Shown: one piece after another, positions 1 to 12,438 of the stretch
Numbering within the stretch: the stretch's first letter is position 1
Layout of the letters: every line of letters begins with the position of its first letter
Assembly (NCBI GenBank): GCA_021018815.1
Contig: JAITYX010000009.1
Location: 9,364,501 to 9,428,500, forward strand
DNA: 64,000 nucleotides
Direction of reading: 5' to 3'
Origin: Talinum fruticosum
Taxonomy: Eukaryota > Streptophyta > Magnoliopsida > Caryophyllales > Talinaceae
Notes under the pieces: model-generated
The model's input: the letters and a program-made list of their open reading frames with translations, nothing else
What the model was told of the DNA's origin: nothing
Databases searched by the model: none
Program-made: the position numbers and the translations under genes

Positions 1-2805
1 AATGTAGGCCAATTCTTGGAGAAAGGATATTCAGTGAATTTTGACAATAATGAATGTGTTATATTTGACAAGAAGAAGGGTCGGTAATTGTCTGCAGTTT
101 GTATGCTCTTAAGTAAAATCTTCCCTTTGAAAATTCCCGCAATGCTAAAGGCAATGTTAAGTTCAATATTAGAAAACTCAACACTATGGCATCAAAGATA
201 TGGTCATCTAAATCTTGCAAGCCTTAAAGTTTTACAACGGAAAAATATGGTAATTGGCTTATCCTCGTTGGATATTAGACAAAATATTTGTGCAGGCTGT
301 ATTATTGGAAAAATGCACAGATTTCCTTTCACTAATACTTCATAGAGGGCCAAGGTTCCATTACAACTTGCCCATGCGGATATTTGGGCCCAATTCGACA
401 TCTCAAGCACGGGAGGAAAAAGATATTTTCTATTATTCATTGATAATTACACCTGCATGATGTGGGTGTATTTTCTTGAACAAAAATCACAAGCATTCTC
501 CTATTTCCTCCAATTCAAGGCCCTCACAAAAAAGTAAAGAGGGTATAATCTTAAAATTCTTCGAACGGATCATGGAAGGGAATTCAAGTGGGAAGAATTT
601 GATAATTTCAGCAAGCAATAAGTCATCAAAAGAGAGTTAACGGTGAGGCAAAAATCACAACGAAAGGATGTCACATAAAGGAAGAACATAACAATTGTGG
701 AAATGGCACGTAGCATGCTGTAAAGGAAGGACCTACCTAAGCAGTATTAGGCTGAGGCAGTTAATACTATAGTTTACATACTCATTCGCTCCCCCACAAA
801 GGCAGTCGTCAACAAAACTCCATACGAGGCATGGTTCAAGTGAAAGCCTAAGATGGATTACTTCAGAGTATTTGAGATTATAGCCTATTCACATATCCTG
901 AAAGAAAATCGGGAAAAGCTTGATGGCAAAGGAGAAAAGTGCATCTTCATTAGCTACAGCGATGAGTCAAAAGGGTATCACCTCTACAACCCAATAACCA
1001 AAAAGGTGGTGATTTCAAGAGATGTCATATTTGATAAAACATCTAAATGGAGTTGGTGAGAAGATTCATTTGAACACTCAACACAAGAAAGTGTTCAAAT
1101 TCACGAGATCATAGAAGAAGGACTTCTTGATTTGGGTCCATCTCCACCAGAAAGCCCATCCTCAGGTAGTGCAAGTCCAAATGTATAGACAAGTCCTTCA
1201 AGAGGTGTCCAGCCTACTCGAAGGACTCAACGTGAAAGGCATCCTCTAAGATATTTACAAGATTATTAATGTGGCCACACAATCATGGCATTCTTTCCTA
1301 GTGAGCCACAATCGTTCCAAGAAGCAGCAAAAGATGAAAAATAAATCGAAGCAATGAATGAAGAGATCAAGATGATCGAGAAAAATCATACATGGGAATT
1401 AGTGGAGAAGCCTCAAGATAAGGATATCATTGGTCTGAAGTGGGTCTACAAGGTCAAGTATCATGAAGATGACTCAATTCAAAAATACAAGGCAAGTTTG
1501 GTAGCCAAAGGTTACTCGCAACAACCAGGAGTTGACTTCAATAAGACATTTGCTCCAGTTGTTCGTATGGAGACCATTAGAACAGTACTTGCCATGGCAG
1601 CACAATTGAAGCTCCAAGTCTTTTAATAGGATGCCAAGTCAGCTTTTCTCAACAGGGAACTAGAAGAAGAGGTCTATGTGAAGTAACCTCAAGGCTACAT
1701 CATCGAAGGCCAAAAAACAAAGTTTACCATCTCCGAAAAGCATTGTATGGCATTAACCAAGCCCCCTATGCATGGAATAGTAAGATTAATGGCTATCTTC
1801 TAAGTAAAGGGTTTCTAAAAAGCCCAAGTGAGCTATCTCTTTACATCAAGTCACAAGGTCCCCAAGATTTTCTCATATTATGCCTCTATGTAGATGATCT
1901 TATCTACACGGGCACCAATCCCAAGATGATTGAAGGATTCAAAAAGGCAATGATGTCAGAGTACGAAATAATACACCTAGGGCTAATGAAGTATCTCCTC
2001 AAAATGCAAGTAAAACAAAGCCCAGGTCAGATCTTTCTGTCCCAAGAAAAATAAATTGAAGATCTCCTCCAAAAGTTTAATATGAGAAATTGCAAGCCTA
2101 TGGCTACACTTATGGCTGTTAATGAAAAACTTTCTAAAAGTGATGGTATGGTGAAAATTGATGGAGCCATCTACCGAAGTCATGTTGGATCGTTGATATA
2201 TCTCACACACACCAGGCCCGATATAGTATATGATGTCAGCATTGTTTCGAGGTTCATGAATGAACCTAATAGGGCACACTTCGCAGCAGCTAAGAGGATA
2301 CTTTGATATATCAAAGGAACAAAGAATTATGGAATTCTCTATAAGAAAGAAAAGGACTTCAAGCTCACAGGATTCACGAGATAACGATTGGGCAGGTTGT
2401 GTTCATGACAGAAAGAGTACCAGTGGATATGTGTTTCAACTTGGATCCAAAACTATTTCATGGAGCTTGAAGAAACAGGCAACCGTTACACTATCGTTCG
2501 CGAAGTAGAGTATGTAGCAGCGACTAGTGCAGCATGCGAAGCTATTTGGGTAAGAAGAATTCTTGCTGACTTACGAGTTGGTCAAGATGATCTACAACAC
2601 TCTTCCGTGACTATATGTCGGCAATTTCAATGACGAAAAATCCTATCTTTGACAGCCGCACAAAGCACATAAAAATTCGACATCACTTCATTCGTGAGCT
2701 AGTTGACAAAGGAAAGATTAAGCTACACTTTTGCAAGACAGGAGATCAACTTGCAGACATATTTACCAAGGTAGTACTGACCGAGAAGTTCATATGCTTC
2801 CGTTA
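1..2805 (+). pseudogene. Copia pol remnant: protease end, integrase, RT, RNase H
   Basis: Frames together read a copia polyprotein. GAG-pre-integrase shows WHQRYGHLNLASL (about 190-230). The integrase core shows LAHADIW (about 370) and RTDHGREF (about 560). RT runs from 1354 with HTWELVEKP, WVYKVK and FAPVVRMETIR, and its catalytic LYVDD lies near 1890. RNase H ends with RTKHIKIRHHFIRELV and QLADIFTK (about 2650-2770). Stops interrupt the frame at many points, for example near 345, 1059, 1626 and 2054, and frameshifts separate blocks, so no polyprotein can be made. The family is certain; the sublineage is not. Confidence 0.88.
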
Positions 2806-2844
2806 GCAACTTGGAGTTCAAGATTTTTCTAGATTAAAGGGTAG

Positions 2845-3228
2845 TGCTAAAAATCACAAGTAATTTAGAAAATTCTTACTCTAAATATCTAGAATAATCT
2901 TTATTACGGTGCATTGGATAGTCTTATAAGTAGAAGATACATGGATGGGGGAATTAATCTAGAAATATGAATAGGATTCATGAATGTTCATTGTATTAAG
3001 AGAGAAGGGTTCATTCTTCTTGGTGAAGATGTCAACTATAAATACCCATGTAATTGAATCATTTGCAATAAACCCAATCAAATAATACAAAGAAAAACAA
3101 TCTCTACTATCTTCTCCTCCCTTTAGCATTCAACATAATCAAACACATTAACAAACCTCCTTCCATAACCCAACCATTGCATCTATTTAAGGTCATTTAT
3201 GCAGCTTATACCATAATAATTTATAACA
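2845..3228 (+). repeat. 3' LTR of copia I
   Basis: It starts with TG just after the pol remnant and a purine-rich tract (attaaagggtag, 2834-2845). A TATA box (ctataaata) lies near 3036-3046, followed by polyadenylation-like AATAAA-type sequence near 3067. The probable end is ttataaca at 3228. Without a second LTR the 3' boundary is approximate. Confidence 0.6.
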
Positions 3229-4048
3229 CTTCTCATTTTAGGCTTGTACTCATCATCTCAGTTATCCAATAGAGCACAACATTTAACGAATTTGGTTACA
3301 CACCAACGCCTCATGTCATACATACGACTAGGGCTGGGCCAAAAGAATAGGGTCAAAGCCCAAGTTTAGTAATAAAAGGGTCGGGCTAATTTAGGGTCAT
3401 GTGAAGATGGGCCATTAAAGGGTCGACCGTGGGCCATTAATGGGTCAAAGTAAAAATGGTCAATAATACAAAACTACTGATTAAAATAATTCCCTAAAGG
3501 CTGTAATTTTTAGAAATCCTTTGTTAAACCCAAGACACTGGATTTTTCACAATCACCCTTCCATTATTAATTCTAATTTTATTATTATCCTAATTTGTTA
3601 AGGTGGAAAAAAAAGGTATCTTTTCAATCCACTTTCTCTTTCCATTTTTTTAAAAAAAATTAATTTTATTACTTTTGATAACTTATTTATTTGTAGATAA
3701 ATTAAAAATCAATTTACATGTATTTTTAATATGTATAGTAAATGTTATGAGAAATTAAAGCTCTGTATTCATTTATTGATTGGGTTTGCTCAAAATCTCA
3801 GCACTGCCAAATTAGGATTCTTTTTTTTATGATGTTCCAAAATATTTTACTTCAAAAAAAAATAATGAAATTTGATTAAGGATGATTTTTTTCTTTTTAA
3901 GATTAATTATTCTACAATTTTTTTCCATTACAGTAATGAAAAAAGAGAATAGAACCTTCTGTTTTTTGGTTAACCAAGTGGGAATTTTTTTACAGTGGAA
4001 AATAGAAAAAAATAAAGGGGTTTTTTCTCTCAAAGAAATAACGCTAAT

Positions 4049-4190
4049 TAGGGCTGGGGAACGGGCCGTATCGGGCCGGGCCGGGCTGCCCACTTACTTA
4101 ACGGGTCGGGCAATACTTTTTAATAAATGGGTCGGGTCGGGTCATGGGTCAAATGACCCCGACCACCCAAGACCCACCCAATACATGCTT
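4049..4190 (+). repeat. Second hAT terminus-like segment inside the hAT element
   Basis: The sequence again starts tagggctggg (4049-4058) and continues with gggccgggccgggc and aataaatgggtcgggtcggg. It matches the inverted right end (5040-5174) more closely than the true left end does. The 8 bases before it (acgctaat) have no partner after a right end. It is either the remaining left end of a nested hAT or a duplicated terminus. Confidence 0.6.
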
Positions 4191-4464
4191 GCAGAGAATA
4201 TGTGACGCTCGAATTAAAGGAAAGTCTAAACCAGAAAGTTCGATTTATATATGCGACTTATTTATTAAATAACTCGAATTGAAGATTGATCATAAATTTT
4301 ATGTAGTGCTAGTTTGTCCAAAATATAGTATGAAAAGTATGCATCTTGCATGTGTATTTTAATGGGTTTTATTGAACTAATATGTTACTTAAAATATTGA
4401 AATGAACTTTTCATAAACATCCCACAAGAAAAAGATAGATAGAAGATAACAAAATAGAGTTTGG

Positions 4465-4735
4465 GAGCCACTGCCACTCACCACATGTGCCCCCACAGGT
4501 TGTGGGGTAGGCTGTGGTGGCCAGCAGTGATTTATTTAACCCAAAATACCCACTGCGGGTGCTCCCACAGGCAGTGGGGTAGCTTGTGGTAGCCACCAGA
4601 AATCCTCACTGCCCATGGGAAGGCCCTTGATGACCTCTAGAGCCAACCATTGACCTCCACGGGCTGTGGGAAGGTCTGTGGAGCCTCCAAAGCAATTTTG
4701 GACCCACACAACCTGTGGGCTTTGTCCGTGATGCT
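4465..4735. repeat. Palindromic CCCACAGG-GTGGG minisatellite-like sequence
   Basis: Imperfect units built on short palindromes such as cccacaggttgtggg, cccacaggcagtggg and ccacgggctgtggg, several followed by a gtggtrgccass motif. It is GC-rich against AT-rich surroundings. Open frames across it are by-products of base composition. Related sequence occurs at about 57375-57610. Confidence 0.5.
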
Positions 4736-5182
4736 TGTAAATCTTGTATGTTGTAACGAGAAATGAGTCTAAGACCTTAAAATATGGCTTTGGTCCCGTG
4801 AAAAAGTTTTTTACTGAGAAACAAGAGTTTAATATCATGTAGAGTTGCAAATTACGACATATGTTTTTTCTAGGCGATTACCAATTTGTATTAACTATGT
4901 CTTTAATGGAATTTGCCATGGGTTGAAAACTAGGAAGTCCGTTGCCTTACAAGTTGTTTCAAATACGGATGTTACTGCTACTACTTTATACTACCAAACC
5001 AAGCACTAATGTCAATTCATGTTTAGCTCCGGCCTATGTGTCGGTCATGGGCGGGCCAAGGTCAGCTGGCCCATGACCCAGCCCAGCCCATTTATTTTTC
5101 TCTGGCCCGGCCCGACCTGTTATAGTAATAGGCCGGCCTTGACCCACCCTGGCCCGCCCCATTGCCCAGCCCTACATACGAC

Positions 5183-8100
5183 ACATAAACGACGTAAAGC
5201 AATTGCATAATGAATCTTATGAAATATACGCAATATCCTACCCACACATACGCTCGCACATTGCTTACGTTTACAAGTTTTAGATCCTGCCTTGGGATAT
5301 AATATCCAAAGGGAGTGTCAGATCGAAACTTGAGCTTTGGCACCATTCTTTAGGGATTTCTTGTTCTCCATAGCTTCAAACTTAAATTTATTTAACAAAC
5401 GCAAAACCTAATTTGGGCGTTACTGTCATATTTATCAAAGAAATACAAGGAATGAACGAAATGGCCAATGTAACAAATAAATTTATTTAAAATAATTACT
5501 ATAAAAATCTAAATAATAAATCTAAAGTCCTCAAAAGTCGCATTAAAATAAAGTCTTAGCAAGTCCTAATTTATTTTTTGGTACAGTCTCACTTTAATTT
5601 TCGTCCCCATATAATCTAGTTGTACTTGAAAACAAAACATTTCAAACAATGAGACAGAACTCAATATTGCCCACCCCTAACAACTAAATATATTTCAAAT
5701 TTATTTCAAATATTTTTAGGTTGAGAAGGAAATAACCCAATTACTTAAAAAATTTAAGTACCCATTTTAAAAGTTCAATAGTCAAAACATTACATCCATA
5801 ATTTTAAAAATGTAACTGAGTTCATTTTATCAGCGGGAGACTCAGTAAAGGTCTATTATGCATGCAATAATCCAAGGAGACTAATATGTCTTAATATAAC
5901 CTCCCTTATCTCGGAGCTACCAAAGCACCTCCTTAATCTTCCACTTTTATATTTAATATCTTATGAGCATCATTGGTTTCAATAAAACCAAACCCATGCT
6001 AAAATCGATAAATGTAAAACAACCATTCAGTCATGAATGATGCAATATAAATAACTTTGATAAGAAACAAATTTCCATAACTTAGTAAAAAAACAAAAGT
6101 ACCACAGTCCATATTAAGCCATGTATAAGATCCTTTTTCTTTTTTTTTTGTAATGCGACATAAAACATCTCAAAAGTCCACCAAAAATTTAAAAGGCACC
6201 GAAAGATGAGTTTGCGTATAGACATTATCTAGATAATTGGGAAGCCCTAACTTGTGCTCCACACTAGACAAATGGGCTAAAACAACAAAATATAATATTA
6301 CTAATCGGGTCAACCTTACACTATCAAATAACCTATACGATTTAAGAAACTTAAATTCTCAAAATAAACTCCACAAGCCACAACGCAGAATATGATGTCA
6401 CAAATCCAAAATAATTTTTAATAATTATTTTTAAATTTATAAGACATAATGTAATCATAAACTATATAATTCCATTTTCTAGTTTCTTGATAGAATTTAA
6501 CTTTAATTTCCAGAGGATATAAGTTTCAATCCCAACATTGCATTACAATAAATTAGGACAATTTAGAAAGATCTAAGTACTTCCTAAAACGTTTATTTTA
6601 TGATAAACAACAATCAAACATCATAGATACCCTAAAAGTAAGGTTTACCACACAGGTCAGTTCCCTCCCTAATCTCTGTAGTCTTCGAGAGAAAATTAAG
6701 TACTCCCTTGATTTAAATTCAAATTAATAAATTCAAAAACCAGCACGCATAGATCGATCTACTCTATGTTTCTAGAAATTGTTTGACAAGCATATGAATT
6801 GTGGCGAATTTGTAAATTCGGAGGCCAATTTTTAGTTCTCTTAGAATGAGATATGTATGAATCAACCTCTTCCAAGCATAAAATTTACAAAAATCTTCAT
6901 AAATCAACCCTAATAATTATTTTTGTCTTCTAAAATTTACTAGGTCTAACCAAGTACAAGAAGAAGAACCATAGGTATGAGCTTTAAGATTTTTACCTCC
7001 AAATAAAAAGAATTAATCAAAGAGTAGTACTTCTTCTTTAACTAATCAAAATTTGAAAATTTTTATTATAAAAAGGCATAAAGAGATTTCTAAAATACAA
7101 CAAGAATAGATTATAATTCTATTACAACAACCCCCTTATTAAAGTTTAGAAGAAACACTAATTATACATGAGCAAACACTCACCAAGAGAATAAGCAAAA
7201 CAGGGCAAGAGATAAGGGCAGACTGTTGATGGCAGCAGAAGAGCGACAGCGACTAGTGAGGGAGAGGCAATGTAAGGGGAGTCTGTCGTGAGGGAGAGAG
7301 AGGATCAGAGAGTGTGACGGAGAGAGGGAGTGAAGAAGGGGATCGCTGCTTTACGTAAAAAAAATAAAATAAACAGAGAATAATAATTTTTTTAATTTAT
7401 TTCTGACTGAATCATAGCAGCAAAAGAAGGAAGGAAACAGAAAAAGATATTGTAATATTTTTTTGATAATTTTGCGACATTTTATTTTTTTCCCAAGTAA
7501 CAAAAATATTCCAAATGGATGGGAATAGAAGAAGAAAAGGAAACTATAAGCTGAAATTATTAAAAAGAGTTTGGGCTTAGTTTTAATTTTGTAATTTCTA
7601 AAAGCCCAAAATACTAAAATATAGTCGTGTGAGTTCAAACTAACTATTGATATTTTATGAGAGTTAAAATGATAAATAATATTATTAGAAATTTTAATTA
7701 TGAATTTTCAAGATTTCACAATAACAATCCTCAAATTCGTTATAATTATCCTAGGATGTCATAAAGTAGTGAGTTGATACCAACCTATCAATAAGCCTTA
7801 ATTATCGTCTAGGATTTAGAGATTTAACTTTTGGGTTGTTAAGCGTTATAGGTTTAACGTTATATTATATAAGCAACGTTTCTGCAAATATTTTGTGGTT
7901 GTTTCCTAACGTTTGGTCAGCATTTAGTATTAAAGGTTTAACCTTATGATGTCTGCTTGATATAAATCAGAATTTAATTAATAAAAAATCATAACATTAG
8001 AATAATTGGAAACATCCTAAAAATAGAGGGAGAAAGATTTAAGCAATCAAAATTTAGGGTTCAAGATTCATGGGCCAAGAAAAGACAAGGTTTAAGGTTT

Positions 8101-8430
8101 GGTGCATAACAATAGATATTTTTTATTTAAATAGTATGAAGTACATAATAACTAGATAACCCAAAACTCTAAAAAAAATGCTAAATACTCAGAAACGATC
8201 ACTTTCCCACCATTTTTACTTGAAATTCTAATGCAAATCTCCAGTCATACAATGCAATTTTCTTCTCAGTTTTAAACATGCAAATTTTAAAAAAAAGTTT
8301 TTATTAAATTTTCAATTAAAATTGGACAACATAAAAATTACTTTATAAGTAAGAAGAAAATGATATTAAAATTTAAATTATATATATATTATTTACAAGA
8401 ATTGTAAAACATTAAATATTTTATATAAAA
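5183..8430. other. AT-rich DNA without recognisable genes; possible old LTR
   Basis: No protein motif was found in any frame. Some landmarks recall the layout of solo-LTR-like element G: gggcgttac near 5415, cactcacc near 7180, a GA-rich block at 7250-7340, and an agcccaaa/tttgggct pair at 7565-7610. This could be a diverged Gypsy-type solo LTR, but I cannot set termini or a TSD. The rest is low-complexity AT-rich sequence. Confidence 0.35.
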
Positions 8431-8479
8431 TTATAAAAATTGAAAAGATTTTTCTCAATAAAAGAAAAGGAAATTCAAT

Positions 8480-8607
8480 TACAAAACCGGAAAAAATTGA
8501 GTTATGTTTTATTTTGATGTCATTCATTACGGAAAAATCAAAATCCTAAAATCAATATCTTATAAGTTTAGTTTTGCCAAAATTTTTCTCAAATCTATTT
8601 ATTTATT
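8480..8607. repeat. Left copy of the tandem repeat into which D inserted
   Basis: About 130 bp ending ctcaaatctatttattta just left of D's 3' LTR. It aligns with about 56410-56535 on the far side of D: ttttattttgatgtc, then cctaaaatcaat, then ctcaaatctatttattta, in the same order and orientation. It is the repeat unit preceding the insertion point; the following unit begins at 56362. Confidence 0.7.
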
Positions 8608-8612
8608 GCTAC

Positions 8613-9023
8613 TGGAAAAATATGACTAACCTGGTGAGGAAGTGGTTTACATCGTACGTCTTTAGTAGCCCACTACATGAAATTTGAGTGTCCCTTGAAC
8701 AAGGTTAAAAAGAGCATCATCGTACCCAAGTGTAGTAATAAGAAATTTGGGGCTATCAGAGTCCCAATTCTATTCACGTCTCAAGCCTAATAACCCTAGG
8801 ATGGAACGCTCTTGTTTGAGAGTGTATAAAGACAGAATTAGCATTGTTGGAGTATCTTTCTGATTACGTTCACAATAGAGAGCTTTAAGCATCTCCATTT
8901 AAGCGTAGAATTCAATCTAACAACTAAACGACTAAATTAACTCATTAAAAATTAAAAATTGATTCCCATAATAAATTACATTAAAACCCTTTTTTGTGGC
9001 CGTTACACAAAGGTTAGTCAACA
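8613..9023 (-). repeat. 3' LTR of D
   Basis: 411 bp, TG...CA, homologous throughout to 55944-56356. Shared blocks include gaccctaggatggaa-like and gattaggttcacaatagagag-like sequence and the terminal cacaaaggt-agtcaaca. On its right is the polypurine tract, which makes it the 3' LTR of a minus-strand element. A weak TATA-like word (minus gcttaaat) lies near 8900. Confidence 0.85.
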
Positions 9024-9036
9024 ACTCCCACTCGAG
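9024..9036 (-). promoter_or_regulatory. Polypurine tract of D
   Basis: Minus-strand ctcgagtgggagt directly before the LTR start TGTTGAC. It would prime plus-strand DNA synthesis. A GTGGGAG tract followed by TGTTG is usual for Angela-lineage copia elements. Confidence 0.75.
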
Positions 9037-10724
9037 TCACATAGACCGTAGATTATACTTCTCTCCATATAAACATATTTATTCATGTTTCATACTAGGA
9101 ATGAAATGTGTGACCAAAAGTAAGTAGTAGTATTATATTAAGTCACTATCTAACTAACATAACACTTTCACACAAAACGACACCATGAATTATACAAACA
9201 TCATCTAAAGCATACAATGTCCCTTTATGCTTAGAAGATATGTCATTATGATTATATCCGAATATAATCGCCCCTACCGATATGATGAAGATGGAAAAAT
9301 TCTTACTTAGACACTCATGATATTACACCTTAGTTCGGCTTTTTGCCTAATGTGATCCGCTGAACCGCAATCATCTTGGCCCTTAGAAATCACATTAAAG
9401 TAGCAGCACTAAACTTTGACTTCATACCATAGTTCTAAGTCAAAGTGTTTCCTACTCTTTAGACACAAAATCCACAAGGATCACACAGTGACAAAAAATG
9501 GATCCAATTGTCACTCCTCCAAAGGTCGACAAAGCACACACAATATGATATGTGTGTCATGGCATAGCTCCCACTAAGTTGAGTATGTCACTCTTCTATG
9601 CCATGCAAATCACTAACCTAATCTTTACATAAAAGTCTAATATGAGCCACTAGATTAACATACCAACTGTTAATCTTGAAACTCAGGATTTGGCTATTTA
9701 GGCTTCAACGTCAAATAAGGGCATTTCACATTTCAAATCTACAAAGTCTCATCTTAGACTTAGGCGACTATAAGAAACAACTCATCATTTATACAACATA
9801 ATTATGAAGATAATATAATATTCCACACACCTAGTGTTAATGCTATTTAGTCTCATCCCATCCACTACTCAAGTATTAGGGTGATTACCCATGTTATAGG
9901 ATCAATCATAAGCCTCGTTACACTTTCACGTGCCTAATTACGGAGTTATTAGTGTATAATCATATAAAAAGAACAACATCTTTTTAATAAATTCTTTATA
10001 CAAAACTAACATATCCATCATAAAACAAGATTCATCCTTAAGATAAAAACTTGTTCCCTGAACTTCTAAAGTAACAAGCAACAAATTTAGTTCACGCAAT
10101 CATGCGTCCAACTATGTCCCGACATAGCCATCCATTAAAGATGATAAACATTTTGTGAGGTTGGTCACCTAGACTTGTCTAGGTTACACCCACAATCTAC
10201 AATAGACTATCATTTTGTTATTAAGCTTTCTTGCAAACTAAGAACAATTAGATTACTCATACCATGAAGGTAATGCCAAAAACTATCTTAACAGCTCGCT
10301 AAAAGCAGGTAAATATTAAGTGATGTACACAACATATTAAACATTTAAGTTTTCTACACAAGTAACGTAGATAAATTTTTCAGTCTTCTTAAGGTACTTG
10401 ATCAAGACTCGAGGTTGGACCTTTATCAATCAAAACATCAATAGGTTCAAAATAATGTACTAGAGAACGTTCTAAGAAATTCTAAATATGTACAAATTTA
10501 GCAATATCCCATAAACTTCTTAGGACGATTTCTGGTATCGATTATTCCCATGAGTAGGACATACCAAGCTTCACTTGTGTTTTCTATCTCAAAAAATGGA
10601 GAAACAACCACTACTTAATGGTTTCATACATCTCCCAATTGTTTCGAGCTAAGAATTTGTCATACAAAAAATGAGAAACATAATCTCTCTTGTTGTTCTT
10701 AACACACATACAATCATATTCTCC
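9037..10724 (-). pseudogene. D pol remnant: C-terminal RT and presumed RNase H region
   Basis: On the minus strand, translation around 10440-10340 gives PIDVLIDKGPTSSLDQVP, matching the Angela/Bare-type RT-RNase H linker (P.DTP..KG.KFSL.QCP). Just upstream, about 10710-10560, degenerate RT palm sequence is recognisable (CVKNNKRDYVSHFLYDKF). The rest, down to the polypurine tract, is where RNase H and a 3' untranslated part belong, but no catalytic motif could be read with certainty. The frame is broken many times. Confidence 0.6.
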
Positions 10725-10729
10725 GATTA

Positions 10730-12438
10730 TGAAGGTTTTCTCTTGGAGAGGATAAATCACCCCGGAGGGGGTGAATAGGGTGATGGAACATTTCTGCAGA
10801 AATTAAAGTTGTTAAGAATTAGTTTGAACTCACAAACAGAATCCGAGTCTAAAGCAATTTAAACAGTAACCGAAGTTCTAATGTTTAGAAAACCGAGTAC
10901 TCGTAATGTTAAGAGAATATTAAGTCTAAGCTCAATTAAGGCTAGAACCGAGTCCGAGTGATTCGGAAAGAAAAGAGAAAATATGACAAGTCAGAATTAC
11001 ATGGAAATCCTCCTAGGACAGAAAACCACGGACAATGTTAATCCAGTACACCAAATCAAAGCAACTAATTGAATCCTCAATTACAATGAATATGACTACC
11101 CAAAAATCTATTACAATTTTTCCCCGGCTCAGAAATTACCTTATCCGACTAACCTAATACTTCTAAATTCAAGTTACCTTATCAACTTGGGACCAACTAG
11201 ATGAAGTTTCCTTATCACTTAGGACAACCGAGTTAAAGTTGCCTTATCAACTTAGTCGACAGTAAACGTGTAAAAGCGATTACAAGTATTACAAAATTTC
11301 GACTATGGAAATACAACCGAGAAAATAAGATTACAATGTAGGAGTTGTGTGCTAGAGAAGTATGACCAGATTGGTGTCTCTTTTTCTTCCATTCATCATT
11401 TAAAATCTTGTACTAAGGCTTCTACAAATAATCTGCCTTGAAGACATATCCGTTGAGCCTCCAACGTCTTTCAATTGAAGCTATCTCGAGTCGGGTAGTT
11501 ATTGTAACGGATAGTTTGAGCCCTTAGATTTCTAGACCTTCTTAAAATAGTCGTTGTGCCTTCATCCTAGCTTCCAACAACTCTTTTTCCAGCTTATGTG
11601 AACTGGAAAAGAATTAAAGAAAAGACTATTAGACTTAGAAATAAAATATTACCCAAACCAAGAATGAGATAAAGTTGTTAGTTAGTTATGAGCTTTTTAG
11701 AAACTCTAGCTTTTTGCTCGACGGTGCTTTAACGGTCGAAGCCTTTTGTTTTTGCTTTTCTTCTGATAATTAACATTAGAAAAACATGCAAAAACATTTA
11801 GCACAATGGTTCTTAAATTATAAAAATACTTTGGTCCATAGTTAGATAAGGATTAGTCTAAATAAAGTATTTAATGACTAATTATCCTTAACCTATTAAT
11901 TTGAAATATTTCAAATCTAATATTGAATATGTTCAGGTTCTAGATATGCCAAAACTCATAAATAAATCATTGAATCTTAATGAGAATATGAGTTATTTAG
12001 ACATTTGATAATTACGCATGATTAAACAAATAATAACATAAGTTTCATAAATAAAGCATGATTAAAATAATTCAATCCCAGATCAAATCATGATGTTTTC
12101 CATGATAAAATAGACATGTTAAATATGAAATAGCTTAGGTAAACTAATTGTCCGAGGAGGTCAGAATTTGAGAACTAAGTACGCCCGTCTAACTCAATTT
12201 GTCATCACTAACTCAAATTCTACTTTGTAAAGTAAATTTGAGTCTCACACTTAGTTTGGTATGCTTATAATACTTTTGGGTTCAAACAAGAGTAAGTCAT
12301 ATTAAATGATGAGTGAAAAACCATATAACTTAATTAAGTAAATTTCTTTTAGGATGCTTCTTACTTTATCCTAAATTTAGATGAATGCATGAAATCAAAA
12401 CACATTGAAGGAGTCGAGTTAGTCATACTTGAGTGTTC
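10730..12438 (-). mobile_element. Solo LTR F of the SIRE/Maximus-like family, inserted in D
   Basis: It starts tgaaggttttctctt (10730), then a gggggtgaatagggtgatgg block, as do the ends of the A, B and C LTRs. A later block with ggaccaaagtatttttata on the minus strand (about 11850) matches A's LTR best. The right end near 12438 is set by aligning atacttgagtgttc with the start of A's LTR (atacatgagttttca). The left flank is gatta, but no clear copy follows the right end. No internal sequence adjoins it and it cuts D's RT, so it is probably a solo LTR. Confidence 0.7.

Larger units (their letters stand above)
1..3228 (+). mobile_element. Degenerate Ty1/copia retrotransposon I, 3' portion
   Basis: The 3' two thirds of a Ty1/copia element: end of protease, GAG-pre-integrase, integrase, RT, RNase H, polypurine tract and 3' LTR in the normal copia order. 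The 5' LTR, gag and most of protease lie left of the window. Frequent stops and frameshifts in every domain make it an old, immobile copy. The right end near 3228 is the best TG...CA reading of the LTR. With the other LTR absent, neither TSD nor exact boundary can be checked. It differs in sequence from the SIRE-like family further right. Confidence 0.88.
3329..5174. mobile_element. Non-autonomous hAT-type DNA transposon with 8-bp TSD
   Basis: The left end reads tagggctggg (3329-3338) and the right end cccagcccta (5165-5174), a perfect 10-bp terminal inverted repeat. The 8 bases outside are identical on both sides: catacgac at 3321-3328 and 5175-5182. An 8-bp TSD is the hallmark of the hAT superfamily. 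Both subterminal regions are rich in GGGTCGGG/GGCCCGGCC words. The 1846-bp interior has no hAT transposase motif, so it must have been moved in trans. It contains a second terminus-like segment at 4049 and palindromic minisatellite DNA at about 4465-4735. Confidence 0.88.

Noticed and set aside
7351..7638. Minus-strand frame rich in Phe/Tyr/Lys
   Set aside because: AT-rich low-complexity sequence; resembles no protein.
10730..12438. F as the 5' LTR of another full element
   Set aside because: Sequence on both sides belongs to D's RT, with no primer site or polypurine tract next to it.
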